Assembly (NCBI GenBank): GCA_001298575.1
Contig: LJCV01000077.1
Span: 1-64,000, forward strand
Reading direction: 5' to 3'
DNA: 64,000 nucleotides
From: Actinobacteria bacterium OK074
GTDB taxonomy: Bacteria; Actinomycetota; Actinomycetes; Streptomycetales; Streptomycetaceae
The notes beneath the pieces are model-generated. The model saw only the letters and a list, made by a program, of their open reading frames with translations, was not told where the DNA came from and did not search any database. The translations under genes were made by a program, and so were the position numbers. Of the stretch, positions 43,201-51,806 are shown piece by piece; positions within the stretch are counted from its first letter, which is position 1; every line of letters begins with the position of its first letter.

Positions 43201-45817
43201 GGAAGGCTTCGGCCTCGGCGGAGGAGATCTGACTCTGCGCGTTCTGCAGTTCCGTCAGGGCGGCGCCGGCCTCTGGCGCCTCGGGGTCGGTGACGCACAG
43301 GCGGATGTCGTAGGTGAGGTCCCGCGTCGCGGGTCGCCGCTGCAGTTCGAGCAGGGCGTTGGCGACGATCTCGGCTCGGCCCGCGTTGACGACGTTCATG
43401 ACGAGGGTGGTGACGTACGGGTGCAGACGGACGTAGCGCTCCATGCGGTCGGCCAGTGCGACGCCGGACAGCGCCCCGCTGCCGTTAGTGGCGGCGTGGG
43501 CGCTTTCGGGAGGCAGGTTCAGGGCGGTGGCGAGTCGGCCGAGCATCCCGCGGGGATCAGCGGATTCACTGGGCAGGTACGCGCCCCAGTACGGCGTGAG
43601 GTTGTCGGCCGCGGCCATGAGCCGCCCGTCCTGGCGTGGGACGGCGAACGGGAAGCCGAGCGGTGCCAGCGAGGTGAGCAGGGATTCCCGTACCGACAGG
43701 ACGGTCTTCCTGTCCCCCGCGGCGAGACGGTTTGTCCAGGCCAGGCCGAGGGCCGACCAAGTGGCCAGCCACAGGGCCCGCAGCGGGTGGGTGGGGGCGA
43801 CGAGCAGAACGGTGTCACGTCGGCCTGTGCCGTCGGTGAGCGTCGCCGCCAGGCAGTCGATCTGCTGGATGCGGGCGAGTGCCTCCAGGGCGCTGCCCCT
43901 GGCGGTATCCGGTGCCCTTTCGACCTGGAGGGCCGCCGCGTCGACGAGTTCGGCGTACGCCTCGGCATAGGTGGCGAGCTCATCGCGCACCTGCTCGAAG
44001 TCGGCCGCCTCGCTGACCAGAAGTTCGGCGGTTTCGGTGGGGCCGGCCGCCGTGCCGGCGACGGCGCTGAAATACGCCTGCCGTGCGCAGACGAAAGCCT
44101 GGTACGCCTCGCTCACCTGGCCGCTCAGCGTGCGCCCGAGAGTCACGTCATCGCCGTCGAGCAGCTGCGCGCTGCCGTCCGGTTGCAGCAGCATCCGGCG
44201 CAAGCCGGTGTCCTGGGGGCGGGCGAGAAGGTCCTGCTGGGCCTGGACGAGCAGCGGGGACAACCGGATCTCACCGGTTCCCGCGGCGTGGACCTTTGCG
44301 CTGAGTGTGCGGTGCGGGCTGCGTGTGCTGGACGCCTTCCAGCGGATATCGGTGGCGGTGACGAGAGCCGGGTCGTCTCCTGCCGCGAGCGCGTCCAGTT
44401 GAAGGGAGCGCAGGGCCTGGGTGAGGCCGGGGAAACGCCCCGCGCTGCGCTCTGGGGGTTCCTCGGTTTCGGCGTCGGGGACGACGTAGAAGCGCTCGCT
44501 CTCGCCGCCGGGCAGGTCGTGCGCACCGGGGGCGACGCCGAGAGGCTCACCCTGGGCGTTCAGCGGGACGACACGGATGAAGTGCCATCCCTCCTCCCAG
44601 TCGATTCTGTTGAGGTGCCCCAGTGCCTTCTTGTACTCGGCCCTGGCGGTCTTTCCCTTGCCGATGTGGGCGGCCCGGCCGATCGGGCCGCCGCTCTCGG
44701 AGACCACCTCCACACGGAACTTCTCCAGCCCTTCCACCTTGCGGGGGTCGGGCCGCACGGCGAAGCGCGCGGTGATGTCGCGGACTCCCTTTTCCCCGGT
44801 GAGCAGGTAGGGCTGGCCTGCCATGGCGGCCAGCGCCGGATAGTCCTTGACGTGCTGGGGGTTGTCGCCCGCCGCGGGCAGGCCGAGCTCGCGGACGTCG
44901 ATGGAGACGGTGGCGCGGCGACGCTCATCGATGCGCCAGTTGCCGAAGGACAGGCCCCAGTTCTCCTTGTCGACGACGATACGGCGCGTCCAGGCGGTGG
45001 GTTCTTCCAGACCGCACCGGCTGGCGAAGGCGGCGAGCCGGGCGGCGAAGGAGCTGTCGCTCAGGCCGAGGTCCAGGACGCGCTGCCGTTCGGATCGGGG
45101 CGAGTCGGTGAGCCTGCGCACCAGGCCGTGGTTCTTGGCGACCCGCTCCCGGACCAGGGCGGGGTCGGCGAACAGGTCGAAGTCCGGTACGAGACCGAAG
45201 TGGTAGACCGCGGCCCCGGCGACCTGGTCGCGGTAGGTGTTGGCCTGCAGGGTGAGGAGGTACTGGGCGACGGCGCGATCGCCCGTACCCCATTCGTCCG
45301 CATGATCGCGGACCGAGGCGAGCAGTTCGTCGACCGCGGGACGCAGTCGTTCGGGTACCTGGTCGAGGAGGTGGTCTGCGAGAGATGTGTACGCGTCACC
45401 GAGCGGGACTTCTTCGAACGTGGCGATTCCGAACGAGTCCTCGGCACTGACCCGGATGCCGGGCGGCACGAAGACCAGGAGCGGGCCGGGCAGGGCACCC
45501 TCGTCCTCACTGCGGTTACGCAGCTCGACCAGCTTGGTGCTGCTGACTCCCACCTCGTGCAGCGGACTGTCAGGGGCGAGGTCGTCGTCGGGGCAGAGCA
45601 GGCAGACTGTGGCTTCGGGGCCGAGCGCACCGCGCAGCCGCCGCACGAGAGAAGTGGCGAGCTCGGGTTCGACCTCGGTGACCCGCATGCAGTGTCCGGC
45701 GCCGCGCTCGCCGACGAGCTTGGTCAACCGGGGTACGAGGACACCTTCGAGGGCCTCCCGCAGGTCCTTGGCGGTGGTCTCGACCAGGCCCGTCGTGCCG
45801 GTCGGGGTGCTGGTCAT
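40205..45817 (-). CDS. MADS-like ATPase/nuclease-motif protein (MAD8-like, 1870 aa)
   Basis: The start ATG at 45817 overlaps the MAD7-like stop by 4 bases. About 1180 residues of mixed fold come first. Then a nuclease-like motif appears at about residue 1185 (TCRLVEVKCYTAL, an ExK-type PD-(D/E)XK core). A Pro/Ala/Asp-rich linker spans about residues 1340-1480. A HerA/FtsK-like ATPase follows with Walker A FGVQGGGKSYTLG near residue 1511, Walker B KLVVFDEAHKYI near 1742, and a VASQDP sensor. HerA-type ATPases move DNA, and the fused nuclease motif suggests cleavage of foreign DNA. It is the last gene of the MADS-like operon. I assign MAD8 by position and ATPase type only. Confidence 0.75.
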   Translation of the reverse strand: MTSTPTGTTGLVETTAKDLREALEGVLVPRLTKLVGERGAGHCMRVTEVEPELATSLVRRLRGALGPEATVCLLCPDDDLAPDSPLHEVGVSSTKLVELRNRSEDEGALPGPLLVFVPPGIRVSAEDSFGIATFEEVPLGDAYTSLADHLLDQVPERLRPAVDELLASVRDHADEWGTGDRAVAQYLLTLQANTYRDQVAGAAVYHFGLVPDFDLFADPALVRERVAKNHGLVRRLTDSPRSERQRVLDLGLSDSSFAARLAAFASRCGLEEPTAWTRRIVVDKENWGLSFGNWRIDERRRATVSIDVRELGLPAAGDNPQHVKDYPALAAMAGQPYLLTGEKGVRDITARFAVRPDPRKVEGLEKFRVEVVSESGGPIGRAAHIGKGKTARAEYKKALGHLNRIDWEEGWHFIRVVPLNAQGEPLGVAPGAHDLPGGESERFYVVPDAETEEPPERSAGRFPGLTQALRSLQLDALAAGDDPALVTATDIRWKASSTRSPHRTLSAKVHAAGTGEIRLSPLLVQAQQDLLARPQDTGLRRMLLQPDGSAQLLDGDDVTLGRTLSGQVSEAYQAFVCARQAYFSAVAGTAAGPTETAELLVSEAADFEQVRDELATYAEAYAELVDAAALQVERAPDTARGSALEALARIQQIDCLAATLTDGTGRRDTVLLVAPTHPLRALWLATWSALGLAWTNRLAAGDRKTVLSVRESLLTSLAPLGFPFAVPRQDGRLMAAADNLTPYWGAYLPSESADPRGMLGRLATALNLPPESAHAATNGSGALSGVALADRMERYVRLHPYVTTLVMNVVNAGRAEIVANALLELQRRPATRDLTYDIRLCVTDPEAPEAGAALTELQNAQSQISSAEAEAFLHTTGPARTAKLVHSVRSVEEFTRRPTEFDAHLTVLIDAFGGEQHASAPRRPITHAPVHGLVQATASTYEDDDQQIVWRTAPRHGTALAIEDAEDLTNLMGRLPALLATAAACVATAGQALRNVPCTVLSLDIDARDLLYRAHQSGDWVVTIDRTLGLEYFDNAGRHGRPEYVIDYTPAPGSALAHQMMVSSNSVDELRALLGPTAQQHGLDVAERHLNTFFDQLRLLSGNLAFKLASTAPNQRTEVLGLSLARLYLDYQGVLHNQIVVPLDAHPELYAEARRQARELGDSLSFQRSDLALFHLDPRQRTVTCRLVEVKCYTALDDIGAYERLKAKVTQQLARSQSVLAESFDPNLTTPDRVDRPVKNLTLSSMLRFYLERAARHGTLNQSSRTAAHQLLDSLDDGYRLHFTQSGLIFDLARPGTDQETDGEVEFHRIGHDLITELIDAIPTVRPGGPQPPDDAEPVELTGGDVDTPAPDDAATAPTLALVTLSLPRVADAAFRADDLQAAAPEQPTQAEETDPRKGQAPAPPQPTLNSPVGEENNPGPPAAPAAPEATVPNAPSPEAGAPDPHAFHNAPTTDAPAHTAPPSGPDALGSHQPDVYLGVSRPSPQHGVLGKAAGRTVSLDLDETHTISLFGVQGGGKSYTLGSIIEAASLPAPPVNVLPNPLATVVFHYSRSEEYAPEFTSMVHPNDDRAQLAALKERYGAEPHALTDVVLLTPEAQVDRRRKQYPGIEVHPLAFSSAELKAEHWTFLLGAVGNRSTYIKQIARAIRKHRDDLTLDAIRQELTSSRMPDNIKDLAEDRLDLAAEYIDDNVRLTSLIRPGRLIIVDLRDNLIQKDDALGLFVVLMQLFADARDGDRRFNKLVVFDEAHKYIDSPDLVAGLVESVREMRHKGMSVLVASQDPPSVPVQLIELSNHIILHKFTSPAWLKHLQKANAALSGLTAEKLAQLRPGEAYIWSSKATDPAFTYGAVRIQCRPRVTKHGGGTKTASEE

Positions 45818-47469
45818 CGGGTGCTGACTCCCGTCCGTGCGGTGGCGCCGATGGCATACCTGGGGGTGATGGTCTGCGTCAGGTAGGCATCGGACATGTC
45901 CTGGTAGTAGCCGATCTCGCGTAGCCGGTTTAGGAAGGCGGCGGAATTGGCACGCAGCGCCGCCTGGTCGTCCAGGTGAGCACCGGTGAAGCCGTCGCCG
46001 TCGGGCAGCCGGTCGATGTACAGCCCGTACCGGGTGCGCAGCAGCGCGAGGAACGTGTCCACCCGCATCGGGGCGGTGGTCAGATTGCCGCTGCCGTCGG
46101 TGCTTTCGCGCAGGAGCGACACCTGCAGCAGCACTTCGAGAAGCCGTCCGTCGAGGACGAACCGGCGGGCCGCGTCCGCGCCGCCGCCGCGTGGCTGGGC
46201 CAGCAGGGCGCCGGGACGGTGCTTGAGCAGCATCGAGTCGAGGCACTTCACGAACTGGCCCCGGTAGTAGCGGCCGCGATAGTGCATGAGCATCTCGGTG
46301 TACTCGTCGAACGGGTCGAGTCCGAGCTGGATGATCTGCTTGAGCTCGGGCGGGAGTTCCTCCTCCTCGTCCCGCACCCGGGTGACCCGCTGGAGGAAGA
46401 AGGCGTCACGATCCTTGCCGCGTTTCTTGTCCAGGAGCCGCAGCGCTTCTTCCGGGGTGAAGTAGTTCCGGCCGGCGGGTCGGCTCAGCGTGCCGGCCTT
46501 GGCCAGGGACTCGGCGAAGTCGTCGAGCTTCTTGACCTGGTAGGTCGCCTGGATGAAGCGGGGGATGCGCCGATACCAGATGTCCGCGCTGTGTTCGGCG
46601 AGGGCGGCGGACGCGGTGCCCGGCGTGCCGTCCGTGTCGAGGAAGAGCCGCACCCGGTACGGGCAGCGGTCCGCCGCGGCCTGCGAGCTGTGGCCGCTGC
46701 GGCAGGCGGCCGGCACTGCAGCCGCCTCCACGGCCGCGGGCAGCAGCTTCACCATCCGCAGGTGGTACAGGGCCAGGTGGAAGGCGAACAGTGTTTTGAG
46801 GTAGTCCACCAGCACGGTGCGCGGCATATGGTCCTGGTGGTAGAGAAGCCGCATCACGTCCTGGCAGAGCAGTTGTGCGGGCTCAGCGCAGAGTGGTGGA
46901 TAGGGAGTTCGGGGTTTGCTCGTGTCCGCCTGGTCCCGGACCTTGCGGCCCGCGAGCTCGACCAGGTGCAGCAGCGCCTGCGTCTCCACGTCGGTGTCCG
47001 GCCCCGGGGCGATGGCGCCGGTGGCCCGGTCGACGTCAGAGAAGAAGAACTCGCGCAGTCCTTTCAGCGCGCCCTCATCCGCGCACAGCATCTCGTACAG
47101 CTGCTCGTCGGCCCCGTACGGACGGGATTTGCGGCTGTTGCGGAACCGGTAGGTGAAGCCGTGCAGCGGCCTGGGCGCGGCCACCGCTTCATCGGCCCGG
47201 CCGCGGTTGACCATGTCCATGAGGTGGGTGACGGTCCAGCGGGTGGTGGTCTCCCGGTCGAAGTCGGCGAACACCTCGGGGTGCTCCAGGAACAGCTTGA
47301 CGAACACTTCGACGTCGAGTGTCGACGTACGGCTGATCTTGCTGGGCATGCCGTGGTGCCACAGCCGGGCGAGTAGCGCGGTCAGGACCCGGTCCATGTC
47401 CAGCGGTTTGTAGTCGATCCGGCTGACGCCGGGGTGGTGAAAGGTGCCGAGTGATCCTGTCAGCGCCAT
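45814..47469 (-). CDS. MADS-like protein of unknown fold (MAD7-like, 551 aa)
   Basis: A helical, His- and Arg-rich protein starting MALTGSLGTFHHPGVSRIDYK. It has YRFRNSRKSRPYGADEQLYEML, QDVMRLLYHQDHMP and LRLLDKKRGKD segments and two cysteines near residues 195-200. I cannot find a known catalytic motif. Its start overlaps the kinase gene by 10 bases and its stop overlaps the next gene by 4 bases. By order and length I match it to MAD7 of the methylation-associated defence system. Alternative functions cannot be excluded. Confidence 0.65.
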   Translation of the reverse strand: MALTGSLGTFHHPGVSRIDYKPLDMDRVLTALLARLWHHGMPSKISRTSTLDVEVFVKLFLEHPEVFADFDRETTTRWTVTHLMDMVNRGRADEAVAAPRPLHGFTYRFRNSRKSRPYGADEQLYEMLCADEGALKGLREFFFSDVDRATGAIAPGPDTDVETQALLHLVELAGRKVRDQADTSKPRTPYPPLCAEPAQLLCQDVMRLLYHQDHMPRTVLVDYLKTLFAFHLALYHLRMVKLLPAAVEAAAVPAACRSGHSSQAAADRCPYRVRLFLDTDGTPGTASAALAEHSADIWYRRIPRFIQATYQVKKLDDFAESLAKAGTLSRPAGRNYFTPEEALRLLDKKRGKDRDAFFLQRVTRVRDEEEELPPELKQIIQLGLDPFDEYTEMLMHYRGRYYRGQFVKCLDSMLLKHRPGALLAQPRGGGADAARRFVLDGRLLEVLLQVSLLRESTDGSGNLTTAPMRVDTFLALLRTRYGLYIDRLPDGDGFTGAHLDDQAALRANSAAFLNRLREIGYYQDMSDAYLTQTITPRYAIGATARTGVSTR

Positions 47470-50400
47470 GCCGTCTCCTCCACCCCGTCGGCGTGCTCTT
47501 CGACGTCCGGCTCGTGCGCCGTGTCAGCCTCGTTCGGTGCTACGTAAGCCAGGTCCTCCATGTGCAGGACGCCGTCCTCAGTGCGGTGGACACGGCGCAG
47601 GTCATGCCCGTGCGTGGTGAGGAGCACCTCCTGGTACGGGACCGCGGCCAGCCGGTTCTTGAACACGGCCAAGGCGAGCTGCTGCCCCTGGATGTCGACC
47701 ACCGACGGCCGGTACCCCTGGCCGAAGCGCTGCAGTAGCTCGAACAGATCGAGCCGGATGTCCAGCTCCGCCGTGCCCCCCTGTCGGCCCGCGGGGTCCC
47801 GGTAGCTCAGCCGCAGCGTCGAACGGCCGGACTCCACATAGGCAGAGGCGGGCGGATCCGCGGGCTTCAGCTGGAACCCTTCGGCGGGGAAGCGGCGGTA
47901 GCTGCGGATGAGACCGCCCGTCACCTCACGGACCTTCAGGGCAAGCCCCTTCCCGATGCGGTCCGGAGCCGTCAGTCCCTCACCCCGGTTGAAGGCATGC
48001 AGCACCATGTCGCGCGCGGCGTCGACAGAAGCGTCGGTACTTAGCAGTTCCATGAAACGCAGCACCGAGGGGTACGGCAGCATCCGCTGGGCCCGCTCCT
48101 CATCATGGAGCTCGAAGTACAGCAGGCGGCGCGCCGCGTTGAGGTAGCCGCGGTGGTCGGCCGCCTGGTCCGGCTGTCCTTGACCACCCCGGCTCGACCG
48201 GCCGAGCGCGGCGAACCGCTGTTCCAGCAGCAGCCGGTCCCGGTGTCCCCGCCCGTCCACGGTGACCAGCGCACCGTCCTCCAGCAGACCGGCATAGTCG
48301 AGGCGGCGATCGAGGCGCGGTTGCGGTACGGCGGCGACATCGGCCTCCCGCAGCAGGGACAGCAGCCGGTCGCGTTCCCGCGGACCACCGTCCTCGGCCG
48401 GGGGAGTGCCCAGGTGCGAGGAGAAGTAGAAGCCGTCCAGGACGCTCTGGGCGTCGCCGGCTGCGTACAGTTGGTGGATTTCGGCGCAGTCGCGGCCCGA
48501 GGTGAGCGTGTACGCCAGTGCCGAGCGCAGGTCGCGCAGCGTGATGTGCAACTTGCCGCGCAGCTGGGTGAGTTCGTAGAGCCGCCGCAGGCGCCGCATC
48601 GCCTGAGGACCGGCGGAAGGGTGCTGGAAGGTCTGTGCATTGTGCCGCGCGTAGCAGGTGGCGGCCAGGTCGCAGGACGCGCAGTCCTCCCAGAACCTCT
48701 CATGCGTCATCCGTGTGAGCATCCGCTCCAGCAGTGACTCACCGTCCCGCGGAACGCCGTCCTCACCTGTCGACCGGGCCGTCACGTCACGGGCGTTCAG
48801 GTTGACGACGGCGATGGTCTGCCCCGTGTCCCGCCCGTCCAGCCCCAGGTTGACGAGTCTGGCGAGGTGCGGATAGCGGTCGTGATGGTGGCTGAGGAAG
48901 TCGATCAGCCGCCCTTCGTTGACGGCGATCAGCCGCGTCTCGCCCCCGATACCTGCCCAGCCGGACTCGTCCGGCCCGGTGAACGGCGCGAAGAACTCCT
49001 CCAGGACGTCGTCCCCGCCCACCTCGCCCTCGTCCTGGCTGCCGTCGTGGTTCGTACGGAAGCGGCGGCCGTCCAGCGTGAAGTCGCTGCCGTTGGACCG
49101 CCGGGGCCCGAAGTCGGCGCCCAGTTCCCGGGCTTGGCGCTCGAACCGCTCCAGGAACGCGGTCTTACCGTCGCCCGCGTTCCCGGTGACGATGACAAGC
49201 GCGTGCTCCCCCCGCCGCAGCGCGGGCACGAGATCACTGTCGAGTGCGGTCTCGACGTATACCGACATGGCATGCGGGTCGAGGCCCCGCGTGCCGCGGT
49301 TGCTGCGCCGACTCTGGCTGTACAGCGTCTGCAGATGGGCGACGAACGGGTTGGTGTTGGCTTCCGGTGCGGGCGGCTCCTCGGGGCCGCCGCCGGACGG
49401 CGGCGCGGGCGGCGGCACCGGGAGTTCGGGCAGCGCAGGGGGCACCGGCACATCCCGCGCCGACTCCAGCGTCCGCAGTGCCTCCAGCAGTTCCTCGGCG
49501 GTGGTGAACCGCTCGCCGCGGTACGGGGAGATCAACCTGAGCAGGATCTCTGCGAACCCGGGGGCGAGATCGCCGAAGCCGCTGTATGCGATCCGGGGAT
49601 CGATTGGCGGGACGCCGGGCAGCGGAGAGCTCGCATCCCACGGGTACTGCCCGCCGGTGAGCGCCTCGTACAGGGTGACCCCGAGTCCGAACAGATCACG
49701 GTCGACGTACCCGGAGGCGTTGGCCGGCACCTGGTCCAGGTCGGGCGGGCTGTAGCGGGCGCTGGTGTAGGTGTGGCCCTCGGAGGAATCGGCGGTCTTG
49801 GCGATGCCGAAGTCGATCAGTTTGACGCCGTCGTCGGTCCACAGCAGGTTGCTCGGCTTGATGTCGCAGTGCCACACCCCGAGATCGTGAATGTGCCGCA
49901 GCCCCCGCGCGGTGTCGACGGCCAGCCGCAACACGTCCGCCGCGCCCATCCGTCCACCGCGGATCACCTCGGCGACGTCCTTGCCGTCGACGAACTCGAA
50001 GACCAGATAGGGATACGGATCGGGCGCGGGCAGCCGATCCGCGTCCACCATGGACACCACGTTGGGGTGCGGCGCGCTGTGCAGCCGCTGCAGTACATCG
50101 GCCTCGCGCTTGAGCCGTTCAAGAACGGAGTCGCGGTCCCGGAGGACCAGCTTCACCGCGCGGTCGACGCTCCGTATCGTGTCGTACACCCGGTAGGCCA
50201 CGCCGAACCCGCCGGGGCGGCCCAGCGGGTGGCGTACCAGGTACTTGGTGCCGAGCTGGAAGTCGGCGGGCAGGCGCTTGAAGAAGTCCGCCCCGCGTGG
50301 CGCGTCCGGCCCGCCGGGCTCGTCGGCGCCGGGCTGCTGCTGTGCCGGGCGCGCGGCCGAGGAGCCGATCCGCCGGGCCGGGGCCTGGCCCGCCCCGATC

Positions 50401-51806
50401 GTGAGGTCCAGCCGGCGCAGTGCCTCCAGGGCGCTCGGCCTGGCATCGGGATCCGTCCCACACAGCGTCCCCAGCCAGTGGGCCAGCTCCACCCGGACCC
50501 CGGCCTGCTCAAGACCGGCGGCAGGCAGTCGGCCGACGGCCCCGGCCTGTTCGGTCACCGAACCGAACGGCAGCTCCCCGGTGAGCAGTTGATAGCCGAT
50601 CACACCGACCGCGTACACATCCGCGGCCATTCCCATGGCGGACGCGTCGACCTGGCACTCCGGGGCGAGATAGGCCGGGTCGGCGACCTGCCGGGCCTCC
50701 TCCAGCACCGTGTGCCCGCGCCGCTGCGCGGTCTTGGCGTACTCGAAGCCGGTCAGCATCGCCCGGCCGTTCTGCGCGATCAGGATCGTCGACGGATTCA
50801 GCTCGCGGTGCGCGATCTGTCGGCTGTGGGCGTGCGCGAGTCCCCGCAGGACATGCCGTACGACACGCAGCTTGGCATCGGCGGTCAGCGGGTCGGCGGC
50901 CCCGGTCAGGTGCAGTTTCAGCGCGTGCCCGGGGACATCGTCGAAGACCGTGACGTACATCCCCTGGTCCTCGACGGCGAAGAAATCCCGTACCCCCACG
51001 ATGTTCGGGTGTGCGGGCAGTTTGCCTAGCGCCTCGTAGGCGATCCCGATCCGCTTCTGCTGCCGCAGCCGCTCCGCCTGCGGGGCATACGGGTCGGCCT
51101 GACGGACCTGGAGCCGGACTGTGCCCGAACCCTGCACGGCCAGGGCGTTCTTCGCCCGGTACTCGTCCAGTACGTCGGCGCCGTCGGCGTACTGGGACTC
51201 GCTGAGCCGCTCGATCACCTCCCAGCTGCCGAACCTCAACGGTCCGGAGGGGGCGCGGGAGGAGCCGCGTACCGTGTCCACGATCGCTTCGTGGTGTGCG
51301 GAGACATCCGTGTCGAACCTCCCGGACGATACGGGGACTCGGGTGGTGTCCGCCAACCGCCCGATCAGGCCGGGCAGGACGACGGTCGCCTTGGCGTCGC
51401 GCTGGGCGGGAGTTTCGTCCACCAGGACCGCGTCCGGGGCCGGGAGAACGACCAAGGCGTCCGTCCACAGCCGGGACAGTGCCAGGTGCGCGCTCTCCAG
51501 GATCGTCTTGAGCTGCTTGGCATGGCTCTGCAGCTTGGGCACCGGGCTGCGGAACGGGGCCCGTCGGGCTGGATACCAGCGGCTGCCGTCGACCTCGATA
51601 CGGCCGTGGGTGCCCTTGACGTCGATGACGTACACCGCGTGCCCGGTGACCACGACGAGGTCGACCTCGAACAGGCGGTTCCCGTGCGGGATTCCGACGG
51701 AGTGCAGGACCGTCCAGTCGTCCGGCGCGTGATCTCGCAGGTGCGCGATCACGCGCCGCTCGGCATCGTTGACGGCCTCCCCAACAGCAACGATCCTGGC
51801 ACCCAT
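47460..51806 (-). CDS. MADS-like kinase/ATPase (MAD6-like, 1448 aa)
   Basis: Residues about 15-130 are a NERD-type nuclease-related domain (LFEVDLVVVTGHAVYVIDVKG, with the D-x(n)-VxxVK pattern). A first kinase-like domain ends in AHRELNPSTILI near residue 332, in which the catalytic Asp of HRD is replaced by Glu, so it looks like a pseudokinase. A second domain has an intact HCDIKPSNLL near residue 644 and DFGIAKTAD near 663, so it is a Ser/Thr kinase. A P-loop ATPase follows, VIVTGNAGDGKTAFL near residue 873, and a Cys cluster CASCDLAATC near 1040. PglW-like kinases of BREX and MAD6 kinases have related layouts. The start is ATG at 51806, sharing one base with the MAD5-like stop. It may switch the defence on by phosphorylation. 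Confidence 0.78.
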   Translation of the reverse strand: MGARIVAVGEAVNDAERRVIAHLRDHAPDDWTVLHSVGIPHGNRLFEVDLVVVTGHAVYVIDVKGTHGRIEVDGSRWYPARRAPFRSPVPKLQSHAKQLKTILESAHLALSRLWTDALVVLPAPDAVLVDETPAQRDAKATVVLPGLIGRLADTTRVPVSSGRFDTDVSAHHEAIVDTVRGSSRAPSGPLRFGSWEVIERLSESQYADGADVLDEYRAKNALAVQGSGTVRLQVRQADPYAPQAERLRQQKRIGIAYEALGKLPAHPNIVGVRDFFAVEDQGMYVTVFDDVPGHALKLHLTGAADPLTADAKLRVVRHVLRGLAHAHSRQIAHRELNPSTILIAQNGRAMLTGFEYAKTAQRRGHTVLEEARQVADPAYLAPECQVDASAMGMAADVYAVGVIGYQLLTGELPFGSVTEQAGAVGRLPAAGLEQAGVRVELAHWLGTLCGTDPDARPSALEALRRLDLTIGAGQAPARRIGSSAARPAQQQPGADEPGGPDAPRGADFFKRLPADFQLGTKYLVRHPLGRPGGFGVAYRVYDTIRSVDRAVKLVLRDRDSVLERLKREADVLQRLHSAPHPNVVSMVDADRLPAPDPYPYLVFEFVDGKDVAEVIRGGRMGAADVLRLAVDTARGLRHIHDLGVWHCDIKPSNLLWTDDGVKLIDFGIAKTADSSEGHTYTSARYSPPDLDQVPANASGYVDRDLFGLGVTLYEALTGGQYPWDASSPLPGVPPIDPRIAYSGFGDLAPGFAEILLRLISPYRGERFTTAEELLEALRTLESARDVPVPPALPELPVPPPAPPSGGGPEEPPAPEANTNPFVAHLQTLYSQSRRSNRGTRGLDPHAMSVYVETALDSDLVPALRRGEHALVIVTGNAGDGKTAFLERFERQARELGADFGPRRSNGSDFTLDGRRFRTNHDGSQDEGEVGGDDVLEEFFAPFTGPDESGWAGIGGETRLIAVNEGRLIDFLSHHHDRYPHLARLVNLGLDGRDTGQTIAVVNLNARDVTARSTGEDGVPRDGESLLERMLTRMTHERFWEDCASCDLAATCYARHNAQTFQHPSAGPQAMRRLRRLYELTQLRGKLHITLRDLRSALAYTLTSGRDCAEIHQLYAAGDAQSVLDGFYFSSHLGTPPAEDGGPRERDRLLSLLREADVAAVPQPRLDRRLDYAGLLEDGALVTVDGRGHRDRLLLEQRFAALGRSSRGGQGQPDQAADHRGYLNAARRLLYFELHDEERAQRMLPYPSVLRFMELLSTDASVDAARDMVLHAFNRGEGLTAPDRIGKGLALKVREVTGGLIRSYRRFPAEGFQLKPADPPASAYVESGRSTLRLSYRDPAGRQGGTAELDIRLDLFELLQRFGQGYRPSVVDIQGQQLALAVFKNRLAAVPYQEVLLTTHGHDLRRVHRTEDGVLHMEDLAYVAPNEADTAHEPDVEEHADGVEETAWR

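Noticed and set aside
42551..45886. Plus-strand open frame of 1111 codons opposite the MAD8-like gene
   Set aside because: Composition is that of an antisense shadow, and the minus-strand protein has clear ATPase and nuclease motifs.
48867..51029. Plus-strand open frame of 720 codons opposite the kinase gene
   Set aside because: No motif is seen; the minus-strand kinase and P-loop motifs explain this DNA.
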